This document shows, piece by piece, positions 20,983 to 28,515 of a stretch of 28,515 bases of DNA. Below the pieces are notes generated by a model that was given only the letters and a program-made list of their open reading frames with translations, did not search any database and was not told the DNA's origin. The stretch lies in IMG/VR virus record IMGVR_UViG_3300010885_034740, positions 1 through 28,515 of that record, one strand, 5' to 3'. The position numbers and the translations under genes were made by a program. Source of the stretch: a virus. The first letter of the stretch is position 1. Every line of letters starts with the position of its first letter.

Positions 20983-21185
20983 GCTAGATCCTCATCAACA
21001 GGTGGCAGGCCCAGGGCTGATCTTGCCGCCGCTTCATCCGCATACCAGGTCCAACCGCGTATGGGGTAACTGTATTGATCTGCTTCAGCAGCCAACAACA
21101 CCGTTCCGTCACTGAAGTGTATCATGGTGTTTGAATACATCAAATCTGCTTGATTTTCTGAGCAATAGAATCCGGGTCCGTTCAT
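20979..21185 (-). CDS. Small hypothetical protein, 68 aa
   Basis: ATG at 21185 follows AGGATAAATC, and the previous gene stops just before it. The sequence has the look of a small beta protein with a final helix: FYCSENQADLMYSNTMIHFS, then SYPIRGWTWYADEAAARSAL. The end is acidic (PPVDEDLA). No domain is recognised. It is coupled to the 51-residue gene downstream and lies between the BspA-like protein and a fibre, so it may take part in fibre attachment or folding (inference). Confidence 0.65.
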   Translation of the reverse strand: MNGPGFYCSENQADLMYSNTMIHFSDGTVLLAAEADQYSYPIRGWTWYADEAAARSALGLPPVDEDLA

Positions 21186-21188
21186 GAT

Positions 21189-23225
21189 TTATCCTGATAC
21201 TGTCCAATTTTTAAGTGTGGCTATGGTGGTGTCAAATGTTCTAAAGTTCACTGTGCCGTTGCCGGTGTTGCTGGCATAGCCTGGCGCAAGTGTGACTGAC
21301 ACATTGGCCACGATTGCTGATATATAACGCCCGTAGTTTACAACCGGCGTAGCATTGGCAGTCACAGTTAAGGCTGTGCCACCAATGGTGTTGGCCACTT
21401 GAAATGTGTTGGTTGCGGCATTGACCACATATAGCGGTGTGTAAGCAGTGCCCACTGTGAACACAGCCGTGCTAAAACTCACAATGGTGTTGTTGACCAA
21501 ATTGTGCGAGGTCAAGGTGATTGCATTGGTGCCTGTGTTAGCCACAGTGGCTATACCAGAATTGATGTTGGCTGATATGGCTGTCATGCCCACTATCAAG
21601 CCTGTGGTGTTGCTTATGGTCAGCACAGCAGTGCCGGCTGTGCTGGCCACACCAGTCACGGGCACTGAGTTTGCTATGCCGGGATTTAGTGCCAGGGTAA
21701 TAGTATTGGCAGTTGCCGACTTGATTGACAAATTGGCCAAAATATTGCCAGCAGCCGAACTTGACAACTGTGCTGATGGTAAAGTAAAGTTCTGATTGAT
21801 GTTGTTGCCACTGAAATCTGACAGACTGCTACAAGCCTGCAACATGGTTGTTCCACCTGTAACTGCATTGGCCAGGTTGTAACTGGGCACGGTTTTTAAT
21901 GCAGAACAGTTTAGAAACATGTTGCTCACATCAGTTACCTTGGTAGTGTCACTAGCAGGTGCTATTGCCAGGCTGGCACAATCTCTAAATCTTCCACTCA
22001 TTGAAGTCACATTGGCAGTATTGTATGCGGGTGCTGTTTGTAAATTATAACAGCTTTGGAACATATTGACCATCAAGGTAGTCTTGATAGTGTTAAAACT
22101 TGGAGCAGTCTTCATTTGAAAATTTTCAAAAAACATGGTGCTCATGTCAGTCACATTGGCTGTGTCAAACACTGCATCAAATTTTAAATTTCGACAACCA
22201 CTAAACATGGCATTCATTGAAGTCACATTGCTGGTATTGAACGATGGCACAATGGGTAAACTGGTGCAACTGTTAAACATGCTGCCCATGCTGGTCACTT
22301 TGTTGGTGTCAAAAAGCGGAACAGTTCTAAGACTGGTGCAGTTCTGGAACATACTGCCCATGTTGGTCACATTGGCAGTGTTGTATAATGGCACCTGTTG
22401 CAGACTGGGACAGGTCACAAACATATTCTGCATGGTTGTAACAGTGCTGGTATTTAGGTATGGAGCTACTACCAGGTTGTAATTTGTGCTGAATGCAGTA
22501 TTGAACTGCGTTGCACCGGTGCCTGCATTGCCCGCAGTCACAATGTTTTTTAGCGAATAATCATTGACAAATATTTGATCTGTGCCACTGACAAGTGGAG
22601 CTGGGCTAGTTTTTAAAAACACCAGTTGTTGCAAGGCATACAAGTGTGACACAAATTGATTGCTCCAGTTTGTGATGTTGTTTTGTTGTATGGTGATTTG
22701 TTCAAGTAAATTGAATCTTAAAATGTTGCCACCAAGAGTGAATGTGGTCAAATTGGGCACATTCATGTAAATTTCCAAAATAGGAACATTATACGTGCCT
22801 GCAACAGTTATGCCGGTCACAGCAGGTCTGACTTGAAAATTACATGAAGTTAGATTGGCTGCACCGGTTGGTGTGATTGCCACAGTGGCACACTTGTAAC
22901 CTCGCGTGGTCACAGCACTCAGGTTCACATTAGCATAATCGTAGGTATGATTGACCTGCACACCTGCACTGACTGAGTCTGAGGTGCCATCTCCCCAATC
23001 CACTGTGTAATTGCCGCCTGCGATAAATGACAAATAATTGCTGCCGCTGGGAAATATGGCTGCTAATACTGAAACTTTTTGTGTGCCATCGGGTATGGCT
23101 GCAAGTGCCGGCCAGTCAGCAGGCCGCACATACATGGTATTGTTGGGAATTTGACTCAGACCTGCGGTTAGTGTTTTGGTGGCTACATCAGGTGCTGAAT
23201 AAAAATTGGCTCCACGAACGCTCAT
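21189..23225 (-). CDS. PKD + BspA-like (DUF285) tail surface protein, 678 aa
   Basis: The start is ATG at 23225, overlapping the previous stop. Residues 70-97 have a PKD-like signature: YTVDWGDGT and, 12 residues on, HTYDY. Residues about 242-452 hold eight or nine repeats of about 23 residues of the type NTANVTNMGSMFQNCTSLRT, the DUF285/BspA leucine-rich-like repeat of bacterial surface proteins. The last 200 residues are Thr/Asn/Val-rich beta modules. No signal peptide, as expected for a virion protein. Such repeats usually bind proteins or glycans, so it is probably a host-recognition or particle-surface protein. Confidence 0.75.
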   Translation of the reverse strand: MSVRGANFYSAPDVATKTLTAGLSQIPNNTMYVRPADWPALAAIPDGTQKVSVLAAIFPSGSNYLSFIAGGNYTVDWGDGTSDSVSAGVQVNHTYDYANVNLSAVTTRGYKCATVAITPTGAANLTSCNFQVRPAVTGITVAGTYNVPILEIYMNVPNLTTFTLGGNILRFNLLEQITIQQNNITNWSNQFVSHLYALQQLVFLKTSPAPLVSGTDQIFVNDYSLKNIVTAGNAGTGATQFNTAFSTNYNLVVAPYLNTSTVTTMQNMFVTCPSLQQVPLYNTANVTNMGSMFQNCTSLRTVPLFDTNKVTSMGSMFNSCTSLPIVPSFNTSNVTSMNAMFSGCRNLKFDAVFDTANVTDMSTMFFENFQMKTAPSFNTIKTTLMVNMFQSCYNLQTAPAYNTANVTSMSGRFRDCASLAIAPASDTTKVTDVSNMFLNCSALKTVPSYNLANAVTGGTTMLQACSSLSDFSGNNINQNFTLPSAQLSSSAAGNILANLSIKSATANTITLALNPGIANSVPVTGVASTAGTAVLTISNTTGLIVGMTAISANINSGIATVANTGTNAITLTSHNLVNNTIVSFSTAVFTVGTAYTPLYVVNAATNTFQVANTIGGTALTVTANATPVVNYGRYISAIVANVSVTLAPGYASNTGNGTVNFRTFDTTIATLKNWTVSG

Positions 23226-23551
23226 TAGGTTATTTCGCTTCCGTAAAGATTGAATGCGACAGTGGCCGTTCCAGCATAGACTGATACCACATCAGTTGTT
23301 GCTAAAGCCAGGCCCACTGTGAAAAATGCTGTGTCGTTGGCATTGACCACAGCATCGTATATGATATACTGTGAGGCGACTATACTAGCACCAGCTGGTC
23401 TTATGGCCACACGCACTGTGGTTGTAACACCTTGATTACATATGGTTAGAGTTGATGACACAGCCGATGTTGATGCCGGCACTGTGTATAGTGTTGTTAA
23501 AGTTGTTGCGGCCGGATTTGATTGACCCAGGACCTTGTATGCTGTTGCCAT
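23225..23551 (-). CDS. Small conserved phage beta protein, 108 aa
   Basis: ATG at 23551 follows GGGAG, and the stop shares a base with the next ATG. The sequence (YKVLGQSNPAATTLTTLYTV; LTICNQGVTTTVRVAIRPAG; VSVYAGTATVAFNLYGSEIT) closely fits a type of short beta protein I have met in many aquatic phage genomes, with no assigned function. The last strand ends VYAGTATVAFNLYG, typical of these. It may cover fibre bases or the capsid surface. A role in the virion is likely from place; no membrane segment. Confidence 0.7.
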   Translation of the reverse strand: MATAYKVLGQSNPAATTLTTLYTVPASTSAVSSTLTICNQGVTTTVRVAIRPAGASIVASQYIIYDAVVNANDTAFFTVGLALATTDVVSVYAGTATVAFNLYGSEIT

Positions 23552-23555
23552 TTGG

Positions 23556-25661
23556 TTATGCTCCCATTAATAAAAATGCATTAAATGTTTCTGTGCCAGT
23601 GCCGGTTACGCCTTGCACACCTTGTGCGCCAGTAGTGCCTTGTGTGCCTACACCAGTTGTTCCTTGTGCGCCGGTAGTGCCTTGCGTGCCAGCACCAGTT
23701 GTGCCTTGAGCACCAGTAGTTCCTGTTGTGCCTTGCGCCCCATCTGTTCCATTAAATCCTTGAGCACCGGTAACGCCTTGTGTGCCTTGAGTTCCGGTGG
23801 TTCCTTGAGCACCTAGAATGCCTTGTGTGCCTTGAGTTCCAGTGGTTCCTTGAGCACCTAGAATGCCTTGTGTGCCTTGAGTGCCTTGTGTTCCGGTAGT
23901 GCCTTGAGCGCCGGTAGCACCTTGGGTGCCAGTGGTGCCTTGTGTGCTTGTTATACCGGTCAACTGACGCCCATTGCCCAAGAAATAATTACCAGTTACA
24001 TTGCCAAACGCACTAGCATTGCCGCTTACAACAAGGCCACTTGCATTGATATTGCTTGCAGTAACATTGCTAATAATGTTAATATTGCTTGCACTAACAT
24101 TGCCAGACACATTGGCATTTCCCCCTACCACCAGTCGATCACGTGGTGCAATATTTCCAATGCCAACATTGCCGTTTATGTCAATGATCATGCGATCTGC
24201 ATTTTGAGTCCGGAATGTTATTGGCACCCATCCAGCATTGGCATTGCCAAAGCTGTCAATTTGCACATTTCCTGTGCCTGATATATTACTATATGCCCGT
24301 AAAACAAGCGATATTGAATTAGATGTATTGGCGTTGGCATATATGGTCCACGCACCACCCAGTATACTGTTATTGGTTGGATTGGGCACAGTTACGATAC
24401 TTGTAAATCCTCGATTGCCAGTCTGGGTGGTTTGAAACAGGGTTCTGCTGGATAAAGTGACATTGCTAAAATCGGCCAAGATGTAACTTGAACCGGCTAT
24501 GGTAACATTACCAGCAGAACTTAGTGATCCAACTCCCACAGCGCCAGTGGCACTGAGTGTGGCAATATTGCTGATTGAATAGCCTTGTCCATCAATATTG
24601 GCGGTTAAGTTGCCACTAAATGAACCTGTGGTTCCCTGTGCACCTGTGGTTCCCTGTGCACCGGTTGCGCCTTGCGTGCCTGCACCGGTTGCGCCTTGAG
24701 CGCCTGTGGTGCCATCTGTGCCTTGTGTGCCTGTAGTGCCTTGAGTGCCATCAACACCTTGCGTGCCTTGCGTGCCAGTGGTGCCTTGAGTGCCCACAAC
24801 ACCAGTCAACAGCGAACCATTACCTAAAAAGTAATTGCCTGTGATGTTGCCGGTGGCGCTGACACCACCATCGTTGCCTAATACAACTGTTTGCAGTGTG
24901 CCAGTGGTGTTGCTTTGGAATACGCCACCACCTGGATCTAGATAGAACCAGGATCCTGTGCCTATATCGTATGGAGTGACCGGGAGAGCAACACTGTTGC
25001 TGTATTGCATTTGCACATAGTCATAACCTTGCATTTGCATGCCTTGCCCAAACACAGTGGGTGCATTTATATTGCCGTTATAGACCGGCAAGAAAGCAGC
25101 CACATTGGCATTTGAATAGTTTGTGCCTGCTTGAATGTTGCTTAATAAACCGCCATCACCCAGATAGTAGTTGGCACTCACATAATTTACACCACGGATA
25201 TTGCCCACTCCACTGGCACCTGATGTCTGTAGCAGATTGGCAGTAACATTGGCCGCACTTGTTATGTTACCAGTGGTGTAGATGTTGCCAGTTGTGCTTA
25301 TTACAACGCTGTTGCCTGATCCTAAAAAGGCCACCACATTGGCGTTGCTGTATAAACCAACAATGCTGTTGGCTGAGATGCCGGTCAATAGACTGCCATT
25401 GCCAATAAAATAATTGCCATACACATTGCCCGTTGCCGAAATCCAACCACCTGCTGAGATATTGCCTATAACACTTATATTGGTATCAATTTCAATTGGT
25501 GTTTGTCCGGCCACATTGTATAGGCCAGTGTTGTTGTTGCTGGGGATCGTGGTGCCAACGCCACTGGTGTTGGCCACCGGCACCGTGGTGGTCTGCACAT
25601 TGCCATTGGCATTGTATAGACTGGTGTTGTTGTTGGCAGGTATTGTTATGTTGCTGGTCAT
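23556..25661 (-). CDS. Collagen-like tail fibre protein, 701 aa
   Basis: ATG at 25661 follows AAGGACACTCA. The N-terminus is Asn/Thr/Val-rich ([20 protein letters not shown]). Repeats of [12 protein letters not shown] type mark segments near residues 80, 170, 270 and 565. Two Gly-X-Y runs (about 285-345 and 570-690) would make collagen-like triple-helical shafts. Between them lies a beta region with [20 protein letters not shown] and [13 protein letters not shown], the latter a phrase common in phage fibres just before terminal domains. The protein ends soon after the second run without a large tip domain. It is a trimeric fibre candidate and paralogue of 19293-20834. Confidence 0.75.
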   Translation of the reverse strand: MTSNITIPANNNTSLYNANGNVQTTTVPVANTSGVGTTIPSNNNTGLYNVAGQTPIEIDTNISVIGNISAGGWISATGNVYGNYFIGNGSLLTGISANSIVGLYSNANVVAFLGSGNSVVISTTGNIYTTGNITSAANVTANLLQTSGASGVGNIRGVNYVSANYYLGDGGLLSNIQAGTNYSNANVAAFLPVYNGNINAPTVFGQGMQMQGYDYVQMQYSNSVALPVTPYDIGTGSWFYLDPGGGVFQSNTTGTLQTVVLGNDGGVSATGNITGNYFLGNGSLLTGVVGTQGTTGTQGTQGVDGTQGTTGTQGTDGTTGAQGATGAGTQGATGAQGTTGAQGTTGSFSGNLTANIDGQGYSISNIATLSATGAVGVGSLSSAGNVTIAGSSYILADFSNVTLSSRTLFQTTQTGNRGFTSIVTVPNPTNNSILGGAWTIYANANTSNSISLVLRAYSNISGTGNVQIDSFGNANAGWVPITFRTQNADRMIIDINGNVGIGNIAPRDRLVVGGNANVSGNVSASNINIISNVTASNINASGLVVSGNASAFGNVTGNYFLGNGRQLTGITSTQGTTGTQGATGAQGTTGTQGTQGTQGILGAQGTTGTQGTQGILGAQGTTGTQGTQGVTGAQGFNGTDGAQGTTGTTGAQGTTGAGTQGTTGAQGTTGVGTQGTTGAQGVQGVTGTGTETFNAFLLMGA
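23775..23864 (+). repeat. 45-bp tandem repeat in the collagen-like region
   Basis: 23775-23819 and 23820-23864 differ at a single base. Less exact CCTTG-TG-GCC units extend from about 23595 to 23945 and from 24630 to 24795 in the same gene. Confidence 0.85.
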
Positions 25662-25670
25662 TGAGTGTCC

Positions 25671-26651
25671 TTATTTGACCGCATACTGTCTGTCTCGGCG
25701 CGGCTGGAATATGCTGGTCAGTCTGGTATGACCACCTGACCATTTGCCCAGATTGTTTTGATCCTCTACTGTTTTCCAAGCATCAGTGGCTTTTTGTTTA
25801 TACATGGCAGCATCTTCGGCATTGTGTCGTTTCACATAGTATTCGTGTAGGCTGTTATACACATAGCCTTCAGGCCAAGTCTGCAGCACCTGATTGGTCT
25901 GCACTGTGGTTGCTGCCACATCGGTTACTGCTGTCACTGTGCCGGCTACTGGAGTAGTGCCACCTGTGACAGTGACATTGATCGTGGTTGAATTGGCAAT
26001 GCCAGTCACTGTGGCTACACCACCTGTGGTCAAGCTGCCGGTGCCGGCTGTGGCTGTGACTGTGTCACCTGCAGTAAAGCCCACACTAGTGGTCATGCCT
26101 GATATTTGGCAAGTCCACGGACCTGCTCCGGCAATGGCGCCTATGGTGCCTGTGGTGCTGATCACTGTTGTTGTAATGGCCGGAGTGAATAACAGATCCC
26201 AGGCCCGGTAGTAATACATGTTGAGCACAGCACCTTCTGCCAGGTATGGTAAGAATTGATAGTTACTTCCTACTTCACCAAATTTGCCGCGGATAACTGC
26301 TGGCACATTGACCGGTGTGAGATATAACTGTGCTATAAGTCCTTGTGTGATAATGTCTCGATCACCGATTCGATCATACACAATCCAGGGACCAGTGTCG
26401 TTGTAGTTGCCGTTGGTGCCTTGTTGAAAGAACAAGATGGGCTTGTTCATGTCGCTGGGTATGGGCATGAGCTGACCTGGGCCAACTGTGCCAAATGTGC
26501 TATAAGGATCAGTTCTTAGTGCCGGTAACTCGATGTTACGCATGGCCAATTCAGCTAGGAATATGCACTGTTTGATTTCGTCTGAGTTTGTGCTGCCGGT
26601 AAAGTCTTCTAGGTAACTGACTAGATCATCGCCTGTGGGTATTGCAAACAT
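25671..26651 (-). CDS. Head-tail adaptor-like protein with an inserted beta domain, 326 aa
   Basis: ATG at 26651 follows AAAGGAATTTAAAT. The N-terminus (IPTGDDLVSYLEDFTG, helix to RNIELPAL) and the region from 250 on (TWPEGYVYNSLHEYYVKRH, then GKWSGGHTRLTSIFQPRR) match the style of phage adaptor proteins that follow the capsid gene (SU10-type phage adaptor / DUF6682-like). Residues about 160-248 are a Gly/Thr/Val beta domain (VGFTAGDTVTATAGTGSLTT) which breaks the helical core between YYYRAWDLLF and VLQTWPEGY. It looks like an inserted Ig-like module, probably displayed on the particle. Adaptor assignment is moderate. Confidence 0.6.
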   Translation of the reverse strand: MFAIPTGDDLVSYLEDFTGSTNSDEIKQCIFLAELAMRNIELPALRTDPYSTFGTVGPGQLMPIPSDMNKPILFFQQGTNGNYNDTGPWIVYDRIGDRDIITQGLIAQLYLTPVNVPAVIRGKFGEVGSNYQFLPYLAEGAVLNMYYYRAWDLLFTPAITTTVISTTGTIGAIAGAGPWTCQISGMTTSVGFTAGDTVTATAGTGSLTTGGVATVTGIANSTTINVTVTGGTTPVAGTVTAVTDVAATTVQTNQVLQTWPEGYVYNSLHEYYVKRHNAEDAAMYKQKATDAWKTVEDQNNLGKWSGGHTRLTSIFQPRRDRQYAVK

Positions 26652-26653
26652 AT

Positions 26654-27241
26654 TTAAATTCCTTTAAAGAACTTGGTTTCACCTGATCGCGCAGGATACG
26701 GCACTTGAATCGGGATCGGCATGCGACCACCTGGATAGCACACATATTCGGGATATTCGCGTTGCACCACCTGGTAAAATTGTGCCTTTAGGGTCCGATC
26801 ATTTTTTAACACAGCCCAGGGCATGCCACCGAAGTATTGATCACTAATTCTGATAGCTATCACATCCGGCAGATCCATCCATTTGTATCCTATTTTGCCA
26901 TCGGGCATGTAAGGTGCAAGTGGATCCACAAAGCCAGCTTCGGCTGCCTTGCGGTATTCGGCACAGCGAAACTTGATGTATTCGGTATTGAACTGTTCGC
27001 GTCGGATATAGAACTTGCCATCCTCGCGACCGGTAGTTGTCTTGACATTTTGGCTGCCATTCCAACCTTCTCGCTTCCAATCGCCTTTCATGCTGCGATA
27101 CAGCCGGTCGTTTTTCAACAATCTATCTGCCACACCATTGTGTTCGGTGATCATGCCGCCGGCATCTTGTCTCAGGTAGTTGTAATCGGTTTCAGCAGTG
27201 CTGACATCTATAATTTGGGATTGGTTGTGGTCTAGGCTCAT
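26654..27241 (-). CDS. Hypothetical phage protein, 195 aa, probably leaderless
   Basis: The frame is open upstream to a TTG at 27283, but that start overlaps the terminator and has no ribosome binding site. In-frame ATGs occur at 27268, 27247 and 27241; the last is exactly the predicted +1 from CTAAATA at 27247-27253, so it is chosen. The product begins MSLDHNQSQIIDVSTAET. It has a basic middle (MKGDWKREGWNGSQNVKTTT) and a C-terminal Tyr/Pro-rich part (YPEYVCYPGGRMPIPIQVPY). No known domain recognised. Its place between capsid and adaptor genes suggests head completion or a connector part. Confidence 0.6.
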   Translation of the reverse strand: MSLDHNQSQIIDVSTAETDYNYLRQDAGGMITEHNGVADRLLKNDRLYRSMKGDWKREGWNGSQNVKTTTGREDGKFYIRREQFNTEYIKFRCAEYRKAAEAGFVDPLAPYMPDGKIGYKWMDLPDVIAIRISDQYFGGMPWAVLKNDRTLKAQFYQVVQREYPEYVCYPGGRMPIPIQVPYPARSGETKFFKGI

Positions 27242-27246
27242 AGACA

Positions 27247-27253
27247 TATTTAG
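27247..27253 (-). promoter_or_regulatory. Predicted T4-like late promoter (CTAAATA), leaderless
   Basis: Just downstream of the capsid terminator. Predicted +1 is 27241, the A of an ATG. It would start the long transcript of adaptor, fibre and hub genes. Confidence 0.5.
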
Positions 27254-27284
27254 CTGGCTTGATATCATCGAGGAGATTGCCAAT

Positions 27285-27312
27285 AAAAAAGCACCCCGAA
27301 AGGTGCTTTTTC
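27285..27312 (-). terminator. Rho-independent terminator after the capsid gene
   Basis: GCACC (27291-27295) and GGTGC (27302-27306) form a stem with a six-base loop, flanked by T runs on both strands, so it may work in both directions. It isolates capsid transcription from the genes beyond, which may allow higher capsid expression. Confidence 0.85.
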
Positions 27313-27326
27313 CGCATACTGATTGC

Positions 27327-28484
27327 TTAGTATGTGTTTGTTGCCCGCTGAACCAATGCGCTTGGTCGTGCAGTTGTCACATTCGCGCCACTTGTGCTGA
27401 TGTTGTTTAACATACCAACACCGGCTGGGTTACGAACAATCAAGGTGCCTTCCATGATGAACTGGTCTAAACTTGCGTCAGCGTTCGAGAACACTTCGTT
27501 GTTTGGACCTAGGTCACGCAGACTGCCCCATTGTAGCACTTCTTCGTTTAGGAAGTAGATGCTGTTGCTTACACCAGCTTGATCCATGATCCAACTATCA
27601 AATATTTCATAAGTGTAGTTGAAGTCACCTTCATAAGTCTGGATTGTGTCACCACGTTCAGCATTCACACGATTGATAGTTCTTGAAGTTGGGAATGTGT
27701 CACTTAACATTGTTCTCAAACTTGTAGGAGCTACGATAGTGCGAATCTTGGCATTGTAACGCTCTTCAGCTGTGGTCACCAACTGTTTGTAGATGATTGG
27801 GCTGAATAACTGGTTTGTAAATGTGCCAGTGTAGAATGTTGTGCCGTTACTGTTCATGGTGAAAGTGTTGGCTGTCACAGCAGCAACGTCAGTTGTGGCA
27901 TTGTTCACATTGGTAGTGATACCAACAGTGCCATTGCCAGCAGTTGTGTTGAAACTCTGTGTGCCAGCAAATGAACTCAATGAACCCATACGACGACCAG
28001 TTTGGCTGTTGCCACTTGCACCACCAGCTGTTCCAGTCTGTCCACCGTATTGTGTTCCAACTTGGTCATTACGGACCAATTGTTGTTCCACGTCGAACAT
28101 GAGTTCGATCAACTGTTTGACTTCCTGGTATGCCTGTGGATCTCCACCGGACTGCATAACTGCTCTAGCTGTTCCAGACGCAGCAACTGTGGTTGCAAAA
28201 ATCTGTGTGTAGTTAGCCAAGTTATAACGACTGTTTGATTCAGCGTTGGCTGTGGATACAGGTGCACCCTCAGTCCAGGCTTGTGTTTCTGGCAAGCGAT
28301 AGATATCGTCTGTCCATAATGGTAAAGTAGAATTTACTTTACGCTTTTTTGTCATACACATATTTAAAACAGGTGTATCATCTTTAACGCGATTGCTCAC
28401 GTCTAAGTCTAAGTCTTTGACAACGATGTCTGCGCCATATGCGGTTGTTCCGTTACCAATTTGACTGGTTGTAATTTCTGCCAT
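27327..28484 (-). CDS. Major capsid protein, DUF5309 / SU10-type, 385 aa
   Basis: The product builds the icosahedral or prolate head from the HK97 fold. ATG at 28484 follows AAGGAGAATAAC. The N-terminus fits the DUF5309 pattern: VSNRVKDDTPVLN, then LPLWTDDIYRL and AWTEGA. A run NYTQIFATTVAASGTARAVM follows, with a long helix VKQLIELMFDVEQQLVRNDQ (the spine helix of the fold). The C-terminal third (YEIFDSWIMDQAGVSNSIYF; FIMEGTLIVRNPAG) matches the last domain. Near residues 165-205 a Thr/Asn-rich loop may be a surface insertion. No protease or scaffold gene is visible here. It has its own terminator downstream. Confidence 0.8.
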   Translation of the reverse strand: MAEITTSQIGNGTTAYGADIVVKDLDLDVSNRVKDDTPVLNMCMTKKRKVNSTLPLWTDDIYRLPETQAWTEGAPVSTANAESNSRYNLANYTQIFATTVAASGTARAVMQSGGDPQAYQEVKQLIELMFDVEQQLVRNDQVGTQYGGQTGTAGGASGNSQTGRRMGSLSSFAGTQSFNTTAGNGTVGITTNVNNATTDVAAVTANTFTMNSNGTTFYTGTFTNQLFSPIIYKQLVTTAEERYNAKIRTIVAPTSLRTMLSDTFPTSRTINRVNAERGDTIQTYEGDFNYTYEIFDSWIMDQAGVSNSIYFLNEEVLQWGSLRDLGPNNEVFSNADASLDQFIMEGTLIVRNPAGVGMLNNISTSGANVTTARPSALVQRATNTY

Positions 28485-28515
28485 GTTATTCTCCTTGAAT
28501 ATTAAATTAGGCTAA

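Noticed and set aside
22452-22457. TAAATA on the minus strand within the BspA-like gene
   Set aside because: Lies deep inside a repeat-coding region with no gene start or structure after it.
26650-26656. TAAATA overlapping the adaptor start codon
   Set aside because: The predicted start would fall inside the gene, and a good AAAGGA site already explains the start.
28355-28367. TTAAATA six bases before an in-frame ATG within the capsid gene
   Set aside because: It encodes VLNM within the conserved part of the capsid protein; a second start there would remove the N-terminal arm. Treated as chance.
1-28515. CRISPR array, insertion sequence, integrase or attachment site
   Set aside because: Repeats present are coding tandem repeats; no spacer-repeat periodicity, transposase or integrase frame was seen.

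Overview
The window looks like part of the structural half of an uncultivated tailed dsDNA phage (Caudoviricetes) from an aquatic bacterium. It carries a DUF5309/SU10-type major capsid protein, an adaptor-like protein, a P22 gp10-like tail hub, collagen-like and BspA-like tail proteins, Ala/Pro-rich internal-virion candidates and a small-terminase-like protein. There is no tail sheath, tube or tape measure, so a podovirus-like particle is the best reading. Portal, large terminase, protease and replication genes are not in the window. The host cannot be named from the sequence.

Layout. Virion genes read leftward from the capsid gene at the right end: capsid (27327-28484), terminator, new promoter, unknown protein, adaptor, collagen-like fibre, small beta protein, PKD + BspA-like protein, two very small proteins, second fibre, tail hub, tail-associated protein, a 1718-residue giant, three internal-virion-like proteins and a Dps-like ferritin (6732). 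A rightward accessory block lies at about 4300-6635: two candidate structured RNAs, a DUF3820-like protein, two unknown phage proteins and a GNAT-like acetyltransferase split by a frameshift. Left of it the leftward direction resumes with small genes (one a 30-residue membrane peptide), the small terminase, and a tightly overlapping set of small proteins running off the left edge.

Regulation is the most striking part. The hexamer TAAATA, core of the T4 late promoter TATAAATA, occurs about fifteen times by eye, and about twelve copies sit at gene or RNA starts. With T4 geometry (+1 six bases after the last A), predicted starts fall on the A of an ATG at 16303, 27241 and 4019 (leaderless mRNAs), on the first base of a perfect hairpin at 920, on the terminal helix of a small RNA at 4309, and one base before the apparent closing helix of a large RNA at 4454. 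Two sigma-70-like promoters (3506-3534 and 4285-4313, both leftward) suggest early expression of a few small genes in the same region.

The candidate undescribed system is this late-promoter regime in a non-T4 virion context, together with a pair of back-to-back candidate ncRNAs: one of about 129 nt with its own terminator, and an ornate one of about 420-500 nt that could be a GOLLD/ROOL-like RNA or something new. A Dps-like ferroxidase with all four classical ligands, encoded as the last gene of the virion cluster, is the other main point of interest.
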